NCBI GenBank assembly: GCA_944321365.1
Contig: CALULA010000015.1
Span: forward strand, 1-53,306
Direction: 5' to 3'
Source: an uncultured Paraprevotella sp.
Lineage (GTDB): Bacteria > Bacteroidota > Bacteroidia > Bacteroidales > Bacteroidaceae
DNA: 53,306 nucleotides
Below, piece after piece: positions 43,991 through 53,230 of the stretch. The position numbers and the translations under genes are program-made. Under the pieces are notes generated by a model that was not told the origin of the DNA, did no database searches, and saw only the letters and a list, made by a program, of their open reading frames with translations. Numbering within the stretch: the first letter of the stretch is position 1; each line of letters opens with the position of its first letter.

Positions 43991-44495
43991 GTACATAGAA
44001 CAACTACTGGAACGCTACTGGCAATGCGATACATCAGTAGAAGAAGAAGCCATACTGAGATTCTTCTTCAGTCAGTCCTCCATACCATCTTACCTGATGC
44101 CTTATAAAAAGCTTTTTTCCGAAGAAAGGCAACTGCAGAAAGCTCAACTTAGTGCTGACTTTGACGAGCGACTGCTGTCACAAATCCAAACCCAAGAAAA
44201 GGTAAAAGCCCAAAAAACCACATGGACGAATCGGCTAATGCCCTTATACAAGGCTGTGGCTTCAATAGCAATCATACTAACCTTGGGGAATGCTGCACAA
44301 TCTTCATTCCGCCAGGCAGATGAAACAATACAAAGTGATTACAACTACGAAAGCTATGAAGATTCGTATAAAGATCCACAGACTGCATACAATCAAGTAT
44401 CCGAGGCCTTGCAAATGGTTTCACAAAGATTAAGTGATACTATACAAGAGGATACTGTACGACAAGAATCCACCGCCAACAAGATGCAGAAATAA
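43980..44495 (+). CDS. Putative anti-sigma factor, single-pass membrane protein
   Basis: The 171-residue protein has a cytoplasmic N-terminus (LLERYWQCDTSVEEEAILRFFF; the Cys is at position 16), one membrane segment near 88-105 (YKAVASIAIILTLGN) and an acidic periplasmic tail with QVSEALQMVSQRL. The order after an ECF gene, the 11-nt overlap and the topology fit an anti-sigma factor. There is no clear zinc-binding HxxxCxxC motif, so it is not a classic ZAS domain. Similar proteins have been misnamed pyruvate ferredoxin oxidoreductase. The TAATG overlap couples it to the DUF4252 gene. Confidence 0.7.
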   Translation: MDYKYIEQLLERYWQCDTSVEEEAILRFFFSQSSIPSYLMPYKKLFSEERQLQKAQLSADFDERLLSQIQTQEKVKAQKTTWTNRLMPLYKAVASIAIILTLGNAAQSSFRQADETIQSDYNYESYEDSYKDPQTAYNQVSEALQMVSQRLSDTIQEDTVRQESTANKMQK

Positions 44496-44995
44496 TGATG
44501 ATACGCGCTCTTTGCTTATTAGTGATTACAAGTCTCTTCTTACCGATGAAAGGACAAGACTTCGTATCGAAATTTATGGAGCAATGCTCGGATAAAGACA
44601 GTATTCAATGCCAGACCATCAGTCCGAAGATGATGGAAAAGCTGGTAGAGGTACAATTACAACAAAAAGAAGAAAACAATGATGAAGTGTCGGGCTATTT
44701 GCTTTCCAAACTAAAAAGTGCCCGCATTATTACAGCAAACAGACATTGCGAAAAGCTGTTTCATAAAGCGAGTCAACTGATAGAAAAAAACAAAAACCGG
44801 TTTGTTCCGTTAGGTAATGACTCTACGGACAAAAAGAACCAGATATTCATACGCAAACATGATGATATTATACGGGAACTGGTAATGTTGAGTCTGGCAC
44901 CGGAAAACCATATATTTACGATCATAAACTTCACGGGAGAAATGGATGACGAGTTCATTGAATCACTTTCCTCCGGAAAATTGAAGGAAAACTGA
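44495..44995 (+). CDS. DUF4252-family secreted protein
   Basis: The 166-residue protein has a signal peptide (about 1-21, ending PMKGQ) and then an alpha/beta domain resembling DUF4252. The key stretches are KLKSARIITANRHCEKLFHKASQLI and EPENHIFTIINFTGEMDDEFIESL-like. It has no lipobox, whereas many family members are lipoproteins. The function is not known; the position behind ECF and anti-sigma genes suggests an envelope stress output or sensor. The start overlaps the previous stop (TAATG). Confidence 0.72.
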   Translation: MMIRALCLLVITSLFLPMKGQDFVSKFMEQCSDKDSIQCQTISPKMMEKLVEVQLQQKEENNDEVSGYLLSKLKSARIITANRHCEKLFHKASQLIEKNKNRFVPLGNDSTDKKNQIFIRKHDDIIRELVMLSLAPENHIFTIINFTGEMDDEFIESLSSGKLKEN

Positions 44996-45107
44996 AAAGA
45001 ACATTTTATGCTTTTTCTATATAAACAAGTTAGTGCTTAATAAAACGCAATGAAACTGTGAAGTTTCAATTCTCTCAATTTTTTTCATAACATACTAACG
45101 ACGAAAA

Positions 45108-45136
45108 GGGCTGCCTGTGGAAGGTAGCTCTTTTTC
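45108..45136 (+). terminator. Rho-independent terminator of the ECF-DUF4252 operon
   Basis: A 9-bp stem (45108-45116 with 45122-45130, two G-T pairs) is followed by T5. A weaker TGAAAC/GTTTCA hairpin with a later T7 run lies upstream at 45051-45087. The rest of 44996-45164 has nothing else I can name. Confidence 0.75.
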
Positions 45137-45164
45137 ATTTATTGGCTTTTTCTCACCCGCTTCG

Positions 45165-45196
45165 TTTGATTTATAAAAAAGATTGTATTATCTTTG
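45165..45196 (+). promoter_or_regulatory. Full-consensus promoter of the GH43 gene
   Basis: TTTG (45165-45168), a 20-nt spacer and TATCTTTG (45189-45196) match the Bacteroides consensus. The leader to the ATG at 45232 is about 30 nt. The long in-frame extension from 45142 overlaps this promoter and is therefore rejected. Confidence 0.83.
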
Positions 45197-45231
45197 AAAT
45201 CGTATTCAAATATAACCCTAAGCATTATATC

Positions 45232-46260
45232 ATGATCAGACAATTCGCAATGTTATTACTGGCCGCATGTACATGGGGAACCATGAGTCTGCAGGCCCAA
45301 AAAAATGATTTTTTCCGTCCACAACAAGTCTGGAATGACACAGAAGGCAACCCCATCAATGCGCATGGAGGCGGCATCTTATATCACGAAGGGACTTACT
45401 ATTGGTACGGAGAATACAAAGTAGGGAAAACCATTCTGCCCAGTTGGGCCACATGGGAATGTTACCGTACAGACGTCACCGGCGTCAGCTGCTATTCCAG
45501 CAAGGATCTGCTGAACTGGAAATTTGAAGGCGTAGTACTAAAGGCCGTACCGGACGATCCAGACAGCGATCTGCATCCTTCCCAGGTCGTAGAACGCCCG
45601 AAAGTCATTTATAACAAAAAGACAAAGAAATTCGTCATGTGGATACATGCCGATAGCCCGGACTATAGCAAAGCGGCTGCAGGTGTCGCCATTTCCGACT
45701 CCCCCACCGGTGAATTTTCCTATATAGGCAGTTTCCGCCCCAATAACAGCATGAGCCGCGATCAGACCCTATTTGTCGATGACGATGGAACTGCCTACCA
45801 GTTTTCCTCCTCAGAAGAGAACCGTACAATGCACATCAACCGTCTGACAGATGATTACACCCGACCAGACGGAACATTCGTAAGACGCTTCGTGGACCAA
45901 TCGCGGGAAGCTCCTGCCGTATTCAAATACAACAATAAATATTACATGCTGTCCAGCGGATGCACCGGATGGTCACCGAACGAGGCCGAGCTGGCCGTAG
46001 CAGATTCCATTATGGGAGAATGGACCGTGTTGGGAAATCCCTGCACAGGCCCAGACGCAGAGAAAACATTCTACGGTCAAAGCACTTATGTCATACCCGT
46101 ACAAGGCAAAAAGAATGCATACATAGCCTGCTTTGACATGTGGAATAAAACAGATCTGGCCAACAGCAAATATATCTGGCTACCCATAAAAATAGACCAG
46201 AAAACAAACACGCTTACCATCCCCTGGATGAAACAATGGAACATGGATGAGTTCAAATAA
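45232..46260 (+). CDS. Family 43 glycoside hydrolase, galactanase-like clade
   Basis: This 342-residue secreted enzyme (signal peptide about 1-22, ending LQAQ) has the five-bladed propeller of GH43. Marks are NAHGGGILYHEGTYYWYGE, DQTLFVDDDGTAYQF, and the probable acid Glu in SREAPAVFKYNNKYYMLSSG. The usual catalytic-base Asp of the first blade (DPsi) is replaced by AHGG. This, with the Gln in FYGQSTYVIPV, recalls the exo-beta-1,3-galactanase branch, where a Gln substitutes for the base. The substrate is therefore guessed to be a galactose-containing glycan. No SusCD pair is adjacent, so it is an orphan enzyme. Confidence 0.85.
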   Translation: MIRQFAMLLLAACTWGTMSLQAQKNDFFRPQQVWNDTEGNPINAHGGGILYHEGTYYWYGEYKVGKTILPSWATWECYRTDVTGVSCYSSKDLLNWKFEGVVLKAVPDDPDSDLHPSQVVERPKVIYNKKTKKFVMWIHADSPDYSKAAAGVAISDSPTGEFSYIGSFRPNNSMSRDQTLFVDDDGTAYQFSSSEENRTMHINRLTDDYTRPDGTFVRRFVDQSREAPAVFKYNNKYYMLSSGCTGWSPNEAELAVADSIMGEWTVLGNPCTGPDAEKTFYGQSTYVIPVQGKKNAYIACFDMWNKTDLANSKYIWLPIKIDQKTNTLTIPWMKQWNMDEFK

Positions 46261-46292
46261 GGCTAATGACTCTTTAGCACTCCTACAGCAAA

Positions 46293-46345
46293 CCAACACA
46301 CTTCCACATCTTTCACAGCATGCCGGAAGTGTGTTGGCTGATTTT
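46293..46345 (+). terminator. Terminator of the GH43 gene
   Basis: A perfect 13-bp stem (46293-46305 with 46325-46337) is followed by CTGATTTT. It lies 32 nt after the GH43 stop. Confidence 0.72.
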
Positions 46346-46371
46346 AACCGCGACATTCCACATAGCATATT

Positions 46372-46866
46372 GTGATAGACTCCACATTCCATATCGCCAC
46401 AGACCAACTGTCACTGAGTTTCACCCCCGGAACACGGAAAGAGTTCTTCATTCACCACGAGCCACACGCGACAAGCATTATCTATCCGCCTCAGACAGAT
46501 TTCGCAAGCTTACAACCATGGCTGTTCAAAGTTGTCACAGAAGCACTGCGCCAACAAGCCAAGAACATATTGCCCCAACGGCTGAAAGAATTAGCCCAAC
46601 TGCATGATTTGCAATACACAAGCGTCCGCATCAATGCAGCACGCACCCGCTGGGGAAGCTGTTCCAGCAAAGGAAACATTAACCTGTCCCTCTACCTGAT
46701 GATCTTGCCACAACAACTATCTGACTACGTGCTGCTGCACGAGCTATGCCATACGCGGGAAATGAACCACGGACCGCACTTCTGGCAGCTGATGGACCAG
46801 GTGACAGACCGTCAGAGCGGCATGCTCAGAGAGAAGCTCCGCGCCTTTCCCTCTCCATTCCGCTGA
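46372..46866 (+). CDS. YgjP-like metallopeptidase domain protein
   Basis: The 164-residue protein has HELCHTREMNHGPHFW, an HEXXH zinc motif with the family's third ligand His. Upstream is INAARTRWGSCSSKGNINLSLYLMILPQQLSDYVLLHELCH, characteristic of DUF45/YgjP proteins. Its substrate is unknown. The start is a GTG (46372); no better ATG precedes the conserved region. The 3' end overlaps the convergent CPBP gene by 41 nt. Confidence 0.87.
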   Translation: MIDSTFHIATDQLSLSFTPGTRKEFFIHHEPHATSIIYPPQTDFASLQPWLFKVVTEALRQQAKNILPQRLKELAQLHDLQYTSVRINAARTRWGSCSSKGNINLSLYLMILPQQLSDYVLLHELCHTREMNHGPHFWQLMDQVTDRQSGMLREKLRAFPSPFR

Positions 46867-47659
46867 CACTGCCCCGACCGTGTGCGGCAAAAAGATTCTT
46901 TAAACAAAGGTATGCCGCATAAGACAGCCCCACGGCAATCAGTGCCCACCCGGCAGCCCACCACGGACCACCACACAATTCAACCATAGTCATGTCAGAT
47001 CCACCCGCACACCACATCAATATCACTCCCAGCATATTATTTACCGCATGGGCCATAAACGGCAGCCAGAAAGTTCCGGAACGCCAATACAACCACCCCA
47101 ATACGAACCCGAAAATCACAGCACCCGGTATTTGTGCCGGATTGCCATGTATAACCCCGAAAATTACAGAAGCCACGGCTATAGCCACCCAGGGATGCAT
47201 CTGATGACGCATCAGATGACGCTGTATGCCCATGCGGAAAACCAATTCCTCCGTGAAAGGACTCACAAATACAATAGCCAATACCCCCAATGGATTATAT
47301 ATTAACTTAGAGAGCAGTTCTTCGTTCAAGTCCTTTAATGAAAAAGACTCAAGCAACAAATTAACGAGGAAAATGACGGGCAACATACCTGCAGCAGTCG
47401 TAAAATAAATGCGCTTTCCACAGCCATTGGCATGAAACCCCTTCCGGTCGGTCCAGTGCAACAAAGTCATAACAGCCCACACCAATGCGCCGTTAAGCAG
47501 CAATGAGACACCGACGGCAGAGGGAGAGTCCGCCAGCATATTCACATCCAGACGGCTGGCTTGAAAAAGGTTCGGCAAATTGAAAAAGAACAAAGCCACC
47601 ATTGACGACAGCAACTGCGACAACAGAAATATGAGAACCAGACATATTGTACGTTTCAT
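46826..47659 (-). CDS. CPBP-family intramembrane metalloprotease
   Basis: The 277-residue membrane protein has about seven hydrophobic segments. The three ABI/CPBP motifs are intact: EELVFR (in FTEELVFRMGIQRHL), FGVIH, and HAVNN. This is the Rce1-like abortive-infection superfamily; in bacteria it often processes peptides or other membrane substrates, and the target here is unknown. The start overlaps the ribF stop by 4 nt, so it ends the ATPase operon. It overlaps the YgjP-like gene by 41 nt at the 3' end. Confidence 0.9.
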   Translation of the reverse strand: MKRTICLVLIFLLSQLLSSMVALFFFNLPNLFQASRLDVNMLADSPSAVGVSLLLNGALVWAVMTLLHWTDRKGFHANGCGKRIYFTTAAGMLPVIFLVNLLLESFSLKDLNEELLSKLIYNPLGVLAIVFVSPFTEELVFRMGIQRHLMRHQMHPWVAIAVASVIFGVIHGNPAQIPGAVIFGFVLGWLYWRSGTFWLPFMAHAVNNMLGVILMWCAGGSDMTMVELCGGPWWAAGWALIAVGLSYAAYLCLKNLFAAHGRGSVSGMERERRGASL

Positions 47660-48621
47660 TTTATTAAATCTCCCTCATCCCTTCTTTCTAAAATACTCCT
47701 CACTGCTTTCTCATCAAGTCTCAATTGATTTGCCAGCTCACCTTTGCTGCGAAATTTCTTCTCATCCCGCAACCGGCTGATAAAATCCAAGGACAGGTGC
47801 CGGCCATACAAATCACCGTCAAAGTCCAATACATAGACTTCAATTGTACGGTTCGTACCATTATCCAGTGTCGGACGACAACCTATGTTTAACATTCCCT
47901 TCCACACAGACTGTTCCTCAAAATCAACATTCAACCTGACGTCTACTGCATAAACTCCGTCTTTCGGAACCAGTTTCAACGCGTCATCCAGCTGCAGATT
48001 CGCCGTAGGGAACCCCAAATCATGCCCTACATGGAATCCCTCAACAACAGTTCCGCTCAAAGAATAAGGCCGCGCCAAGCACCGTGCGGCCATACCTACC
48101 TCACCCTCTGTCAGAAGAGAACGCACCACCGAAGAACTGACATTGATCCCTCCCATAGAAAAGGCTTCCGCACGACGCACTTCAATTCCTAAGTCTTTCC
48201 CTATCTCCACATACTCGGAAAAGCCTTCTGAACGGCCATGCCCAAAACGATGATCATACCCGACAAGCAAAGTGTTTACAGCCAACAGCCTTTTTAAAAC
48301 GTCAGACATGAATTGCCGTGCCGACAAAGCAGCCAGTTCCGGAGTAAAATCCAATGTCACACAGAAATCTGCCCCGGTAGCAGCCAACAAGGCACATTTC
48401 TCTTCATAAGTAGATAGCAACTGAGGCTGATAGGCCGTATGCATCACCTGACGGGGATGTGCCCGAAAAGTGATCAAGACAGAAGGCAATCCACGCAGAG
48501 AAGCACACCGCACCAACTGTTGAATCAAGGAACAATGCCCCCGATGCACCCCATCAAAAAAACCGATTGTCGCGACACAGGCCTGATAAGGCAAAGGATC
48601 CGATAATGTAATAAACTTCAT
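47656..48621 (-). CDS. ribF: Bifunctional riboflavin kinase / FAD synthetase
   Basis: This 321-residue enzyme makes FMN and then FAD. The N-terminal FAD synthetase domain has ATIGFFDGVHRGHCSLIQ and GYDHRFGHGRSEGF. The C-terminal flavokinase has YSLSGTVVEGFHVGHDLGFPTANLQ and VYAVDVRLN. The length is normal for the family. The start is 6 nt after the HAD stop and its end overlaps the CPBP gene by 4 nt. It completes the pathway begun by ribBA at 2.2 kb. Confidence 0.95.
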   Translation of the reverse strand: MKFITLSDPLPYQACVATIGFFDGVHRGHCSLIQQLVRCASLRGLPSVLITFRAHPRQVMHTAYQPQLLSTYEEKCALLAATGADFCVTLDFTPELAALSARQFMSDVLKRLLAVNTLLVGYDHRFGHGRSEGFSEYVEIGKDLGIEVRRAEAFSMGGINVSSSVVRSLLTEGEVGMAARCLARPYSLSGTVVEGFHVGHDLGFPTANLQLDDALKLVPKDGVYAVDVRLNVDFEEQSVWKGMLNIGCRPTLDNGTNRTIEVYVLDFDGDLYGRHLSLDFISRLRDEKKFRSKGELANQLRLDEKAVRSILERRDEGDLIK

Positions 48622-48627
48622 CTTGTC

Positions 48628-49248
48628 TCATTCCTCCTTTTCAAACAAAGCCATCCAGTCGTCCGCCGTCCGGGAATGAAAAGCGCACATCCCCACCTGT
48701 TCCGCAGCCCGGCAATTATCCAGCGAGTCGTCAATGAAAAGTGTTGCGGAAGGCTGAACACATGTTTCCGCAAGAACTCTCCGGAATATCCGCAAATCCG
48801 GTTTCATCAAACGCATCTGAAAAGACAGAAAGATGCGGTCAAAGCAATCTTCCATACAAAAGGCCGACTGTTTCAGCAGTGTATCACAAGAATAAGTCCA
48901 ATGCAAGGCATTCGTATTGCTCAACATATAAGTATGATAATCCTCCCGAAGCTGCCGGATCAGACGCAAACGGCGGGATGGTATCCCCGTCAACATCCTA
49001 TTCCATGCCTGACGAATCACATCATCCGACAAAAAGCCCCCCGCTTGCTGACGGACATAATCAAAAAACTCTTCAGAAGACATCTCTCCGGTCTCCATGG
49101 CCGAAAACACTCCCCGTTGAACATAATCACCCACGTAAGGCCTGACATCCACGCCCAAAGCTTCAAAAGCATGAATAACAGCCTGTTTGTCCAGATCTAC
49201 AATTATGCCTCCAAAATCAAAAATAATATTCTTGATACGGCTATTCAT
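48628..49248 (-). CDS. HAD-superfamily hydrolase (YihX-like)
   Basis: The 206-residue phosphatase has motif I NIIFDFGGIIVDLD (the second Asp in position +7, as in the YihX/FMN-hydrolase-like group), motif II MLSNTN, motif III LMKPDLRIF and motif IV LFIDDSLDN. The helical cap lies between residues about 20 and 90. The substrate could be a sugar phosphate or, given the ribF neighbour, a flavin nucleotide; this is only inferred from the operon. The start overlaps the ATPase stop by 8 nt. Confidence 0.9.
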   Translation of the reverse strand: MNSRIKNIIFDFGGIIVDLDKQAVIHAFEALGVDVRPYVGDYVQRGVFSAMETGEMSSEEFFDYVRQQAGGFLSDDVIRQAWNRMLTGIPSRRLRLIRQLREDYHTYMLSNTNALHWTYSCDTLLKQSAFCMEDCFDRIFLSFQMRLMKPDLRIFRRVLAETCVQPSATLFIDDSLDNCRAAEQVGMCAFHSRTADDWMALFEKEE

Positions 49249-51874
49249 GACGCTTAAATTTCAGGCACAACCGCTTGATCAGCCGTCCCAGCTCTCCGGC
49301 CCATAATACCACGGAGGTCAAAGCCAAGACAATCCCCCAGTCACGCCACGACAACGGTTCTGTCCGGAACACCGGTCCACCGAACTGAACGATCAGCCAT
49401 TGGCCGATAAGGATAAAGCATAACACCATCAATACTCCCGTGCAACGGTTCAGACCATGGAAGGCGGAATCCACCGTGGAGAAAGTCTTCGCGTTCAACA
49501 GATTCCAGAATTGCAACAAAACGAAGAAAGTGAAGAAGAACGTGAGCTTATACCCCTCGTCATCTCCAGGCACACAAGCAGGGAACAGCAACATGCCCAA
49601 CAATACGACGACAAAAGCTATCCCATAACCCACAATAGAAGTCCATATCGGACGGGTGATGATGAACTGGCTCACGGGGCGCGGCTTTTCGTTCATCACA
49701 TTCGGATCTGCCGGCAAAGAAGCCAAAGCCAGAGCCGCGAAAGTGTCCATAATAATATTCACCCACAACATCTGCGTTACAGTCAACGGCAAGGCCGTAC
49801 CTATAAAGGCACCGATAAGCACCACCAGCAAGGCCGTAAAGTTAATCGTCAGCTGGAACATCACAAACCGCTGGATATTCTTATAAAGGGAACGCCCCCA
49901 CATTACGGCCGTAACAATACTACGGAAAGAATCATCCAGCAGTGTGATGTCACTGGCCTCCTTGGCTACAGACGTCCCCGACCCCATGGAAAGTCCGACT
50001 TGTGCAAAATTCAATGCCGGAGCATCATTTGTTCCGTCTCCCGTAACAGCCACAACTTCACCCTGCGACTGCAACAAGCGCACAAGACGCTGCTTGTCCA
50101 ACGGACGCGCCCGGCTCATCACTTTCAATGACTTTATGCGTTGCAAGGCCTCTTCATCGGTCAATGCGGCAAAGTCCACCCCTCGCATGCAGTTTGCGTC
50201 TCCGTCAGAAGGTTGCCAAAGTCCGATCTGGCGTGCAATCTCCACTGCCGTACCTGTGCTGTCGCCAGTAACGACCTTTATCTGTACACCCGCCCTCAGG
50301 CAATTCTCCACAGCCTTGGGCACTTCCGGCCGCACCGGGTCGCTGATTGCAGCCAACCCCAGCAATGTAAAGCCACCGGCCTGCACAAGCTCGGCACAGC
50401 CGATACTCTCATCCGCCACTTCCTTATACCCTATCAGCAATGTGCGTTGTGCATGCATCTGCCAATCTTTCAGCTGTTTCTGATAAACATCCACCTGCTG
50501 TTCCGACAGTCCTCCACAGAGAGCCATCATGATTTCCGGGGCTCCTTTCACATAAATCACGTTACGCCCCAGAACCGCCGACTTCACTATCGTCGCCATG
50601 TATTTCCTTTCTGAAGAAAAAGGCAGACGAACCACTTCCGGCGCCTGCTCACGCACTGCCATATAATCAGCCCCGCGTCCCTGCATCCAAAGCAGCAAGG
50701 CCACCTCGGTCGGATTGCCAAGTCCCTCTGTCCGCGTATCATTCAAGAAAGCCGTCGTATTGCAAGCTATGGCCTCATCCAGCAAAGCATCACTTATGCC
50801 ATCAGACTGCAACATTTGTGAAATCGTCATCCTGTTCTGGGTCAGCGTACCCGTCTTGTCCGTACAGATTACGGTAATGGCCCCCATCGTCTCACAGGCA
50901 TGCATCTTACGCACAAGGTTATTGGTCTTCAACATCCTGCGCATATTCAAAGCCAGGCTTAAAGTGACCGCCATCGGCAAGCCCTCAGGAACAGCCATGA
51001 CAATCAGCGTCACAGCCATCATAAAGTTGTCCAACACCAACTTGAACACATGCAGATATTCCTTGCTCCCCCAAACAGCCACGCCCGGAACATATTCTGT
51101 CAATCCATGAACCGTAAAGACAGTGAAAGTGAGAAAAGCCACCGTATAACCTATTTTACTGATAAAACCGGCCAAACGGTCCAGTTGCTTATTCAACGGA
51201 GTTTTCTCACCGGTCAACACCGTAGCCTCACGGGCAACCTTTCCTATCTCCGTATGATCGCCCACAGCAATAACCCTGGCCACGGCACTGCCTTCCACAA
51301 TCGTAGTCCCCCGCATCAGATGATTCGTTGCATAAGGAGCATTCTCATCAAAATCTGCAGGATTCGTTGTTTTCCGCGTTACAGGCTCACCCGTAAGATT
51401 GGATTCATTTACCTGCAGTTCTTCAGATTTCAACAATTCCGCATCTGCCGGAATCTCATCACCCGTCTCCAATAAAATAACATCACCGACTACCAGTTCC
51501 TTACGCTGCACCTCACAAACCTGACCGTTACGGATGACCTTGACCAGAGCTTCGCTGCCCAAAGCATTCAACACGTCAAATTTGCGAGCCGCATCATATT
51601 CAAAATAAAAGCCGATGCCTGTAGCCAACAGAATCGCACATACGATACCTATCGTCTCCGCAAACTCATTTTCAACAAAAGCCACCACAAAAGACAACAA
51701 GGCTGCCACTAACAATATGCGTATTACAGGATCTTGGAATTTCTCCAAATAGAGTTTCCACATTGAAGGCCGTTTTGGCGGAGTCAGCTCATTACTTCCA
51801 TATTTCAAACGGCTATCTTCAACCTGTCGGTCGCTCAATCCGACAGACCATTTTTCTGTTTCTTTTGTGTCCAT
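49241..51874 (-). CDS. P-type ATPase, calcium-transporting type
   Basis: This 877-residue P2-type ATPase has GLSDRQVEDSRLKYGSNEL at the N-terminus, the actuator LTGEPV, PEGLP in membrane helix 4, phosphorylation site CTDKTGTLTQN, and hinge TGDGTNDAPALNFAQVGLSMG. The length and PEGLP fit PMCA/SERCA-like calcium pumps of bacteria. It would export Ca2+ from the cytoplasm, but specificity is not proven by sequence. It leads the operon with the HAD, ribF and CPBP genes. Upstream a near-consensus TATTTTCG lies about 66 nt from the ATG. Confidence 0.93.
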   Translation of the reverse strand: MDTKETEKWSVGLSDRQVEDSRLKYGSNELTPPKRPSMWKLYLEKFQDPVIRILLVAALLSFVVAFVENEFAETIGIVCAILLATGIGFYFEYDAARKFDVLNALGSEALVKVIRNGQVCEVQRKELVVGDVILLETGDEIPADAELLKSEELQVNESNLTGEPVTRKTTNPADFDENAPYATNHLMRGTTIVEGSAVARVIAVGDHTEIGKVAREATVLTGEKTPLNKQLDRLAGFISKIGYTVAFLTFTVFTVHGLTEYVPGVAVWGSKEYLHVFKLVLDNFMMAVTLIVMAVPEGLPMAVTLSLALNMRRMLKTNNLVRKMHACETMGAITVICTDKTGTLTQNRMTISQMLQSDGISDALLDEAIACNTTAFLNDTRTEGLGNPTEVALLLWMQGRGADYMAVREQAPEVVRLPFSSERKYMATIVKSAVLGRNVIYVKGAPEIMMALCGGLSEQQVDVYQKQLKDWQMHAQRTLLIGYKEVADESIGCAELVQAGGFTLLGLAAISDPVRPEVPKAVENCLRAGVQIKVVTGDSTGTAVEIARQIGLWQPSDGDANCMRGVDFAALTDEEALQRIKSLKVMSRARPLDKQRLVRLLQSQGEVVAVTGDGTNDAPALNFAQVGLSMGSGTSVAKEASDITLLDDSFRSIVTAVMWGRSLYKNIQRFVMFQLTINFTALLVVLIGAFIGTALPLTVTQMLWVNIIMDTFAALALASLPADPNVMNEKPRPVSQFIITRPIWTSIVGYGIAFVVVLLGMLLFPACVPGDDEGYKLTFFFTFFVLLQFWNLLNAKTFSTVDSAFHGLNRCTGVLMVLCFILIGQWLIVQFGGPVFRTEPLSWRDWGIVLALTSVVLWAGELGRLIKRLCLKFKRHE

Positions 51875-52004
51875 TACCTCTGGTTTTATTTAGTATTCTA
51901 CTAATTTGTGTCTTACAAGTTTCCGCTTGCGAAAATACAATAGTTACGGGAATATTGAAAGTTTTTCTACTTTTTTTTCACATTCTTGTGCCGCACCGTC
52001 CTTT

Positions 52005-53123
52005 TCAACGTCCTCCAGTCATCCAACGGGTCATTGACGGTGCAATCACAGAACACACATAATACCCCCCTACACCCAAGAAGACTACCAGCAATGAAAT
52101 TCCACAATAAACCATCACGGCACCGACATCCGCACCGTAAGGCATAAACCTCAAAGCCAACTTACCGCAAAGAGGAGTCAACATGGCGTGATATGCGAAA
52201 AGAAAAAAACTGCTTCTCGTCCAAATGCTCCCAAAAACATACCCTTTATGAAAGATCCAACGGGCTACTCCACCGAAAACAGCCAGTATCCCTACCAACA
52301 CGCCTAAACGAGTAAAGCACATCCCAACCTCTACGTCGCCCCTTGCCAACAAAAATGTCGAGCAAGAAACAATCACGACATACGTCATTATCAACAACGG
52401 AAACAAGCGTTTGGCAAATAACACAACGTCCACCCGACGCACGCCACAATAAACACCCAGTACGAAAAACATATCCTCTGACAATGTATTTCCATTGATA
52501 GGAAAGATATAAAGGACAAGCAACAATACAACAACCGCGTCGGCAAAACGCCCCATTTTCCGACAAAACAACGCATACAACAAAGGAGAAAAAAAGATCA
52601 AGACCATCAGATCACGAACAAACCAAAACTGGCTGGCTATCGGGCCTCCACTATCCGGACCTATTCCCCAGACCAAGGCTATCCACTCTAAAAAAGAATA
52701 ACGGCCTAATGCTCCAATTCTTTCAGAAAACAAGGAGGGAAATATCATCTGCATCCCCCAATACAATACGGCATATAACAGATTCCATAATAAATAAGGC
52801 AGCAAAAGGGTTCGAAAACGCCGCTTCAATTTTCCACCGAACATCCGCCATGACCATTCTTCCCCCTCACGAAACAACAACCAACCAGAAATAAAAAAGA
52901 ACATAGGAACGGCTACCCGTGCCACATTCTCTGCCAAAAGAAGCGACACGACTGTATATATCGGATAATGCTCCATGTCAACAAAGGACACTCCAACCTC
53001 CATAGAATAATTCATAAAGGCACAGTGTATCCATACCACACAGCACATCAAAGGGAAACGCAACGCATCAATCACAGCATAGCGCAGATTTTTTTCTTCA
53101 TATTGCATATTACATACTAACAC
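52005..53123 (-). CDS. Acyltransferase family 3 membrane protein
   Basis: The 372-residue protein has about ten hydrophobic segments and the AT-3 opening YAVIDALRFPLMCCVVWIHCAF, with the conserved catalytic-type His in the first helix (WIHC). Family members O-acetylate surface sugars such as LPS or capsule. FFFISGWLLFREG is also a family mark. No glycan cluster is adjacent, so the target is unknown. The start is set at MLVCNMQ, although the ATG five codons later (MQYEEKNLRYAV) is an equal choice. Confidence 0.87.
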   Translation of the reverse strand: MLVCNMQYEEKNLRYAVIDALRFPLMCCVVWIHCAFMNYSMEVGVSFVDMEHYPIYTVVSLLLAENVARVAVPMFFFISGWLLFREGEEWSWRMFGGKLKRRFRTLLLPYLLWNLLYAVLYWGMQMIFPSLFSERIGALGRYSFLEWIALVWGIGPDSGGPIASQFWFVRDLMVLIFFSPLLYALFCRKMGRFADAVVVLLLVLYIFPINGNTLSEDMFFVLGVYCGVRRVDVVLFAKRLFPLLIMTYVVIVSCSTFLLARGDVEVGMCFTRLGVLVGILAVFGGVARWIFHKGYVFGSIWTRSSFFLFAYHAMLTPLCGKLALRFMPYGADVGAVMVYCGISLLVVFLGVGGYYVCSVIAPSMTRWMTGGR

Positions 53124-53152
53124 TAAAGGGCAAACCGAAAGTTATTATTTTG

Positions 53153-53160
53153 CAAATTTA
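53153..53160 (-). promoter_or_regulatory. -7 element of the acyltransferase gene
   Basis: TAAATTTG on the minus strand matches TAnnTTTG, 30 nt from the start codon. It is divergent from the tRNA promoter just to the right. Confidence 0.5.
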
Positions 53161-53170
53161 GCAACTTTTA

Positions 53171-53202
53171 TTTGTGTATATAAAAAGAATGTCTTATTTT
53201 TG
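53171..53202 (+). promoter_or_regulatory. Full-consensus promoter of the terminal tRNA
   Basis: TTTG (53171-53174), a 20-nt spacer and TATTTTTG (53195-53202) match the consensus exactly, 28 nt before the tRNA. Confidence 0.85.
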
Positions 53203-53230
53203 CACCGCAATTTAAAAAAGATTGCACATC

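Noticed and set aside
35248..45068. Shared 11-mer GAAACTGTGAA upstream of the TonB receptor (about 35250-35265, minus) and after the DUF4252 gene (45052-45062) as a regulator site
   Set aside because: Pairs of identical 11-mers are expected by chance many times in 53 kb, and the flanks do not match.
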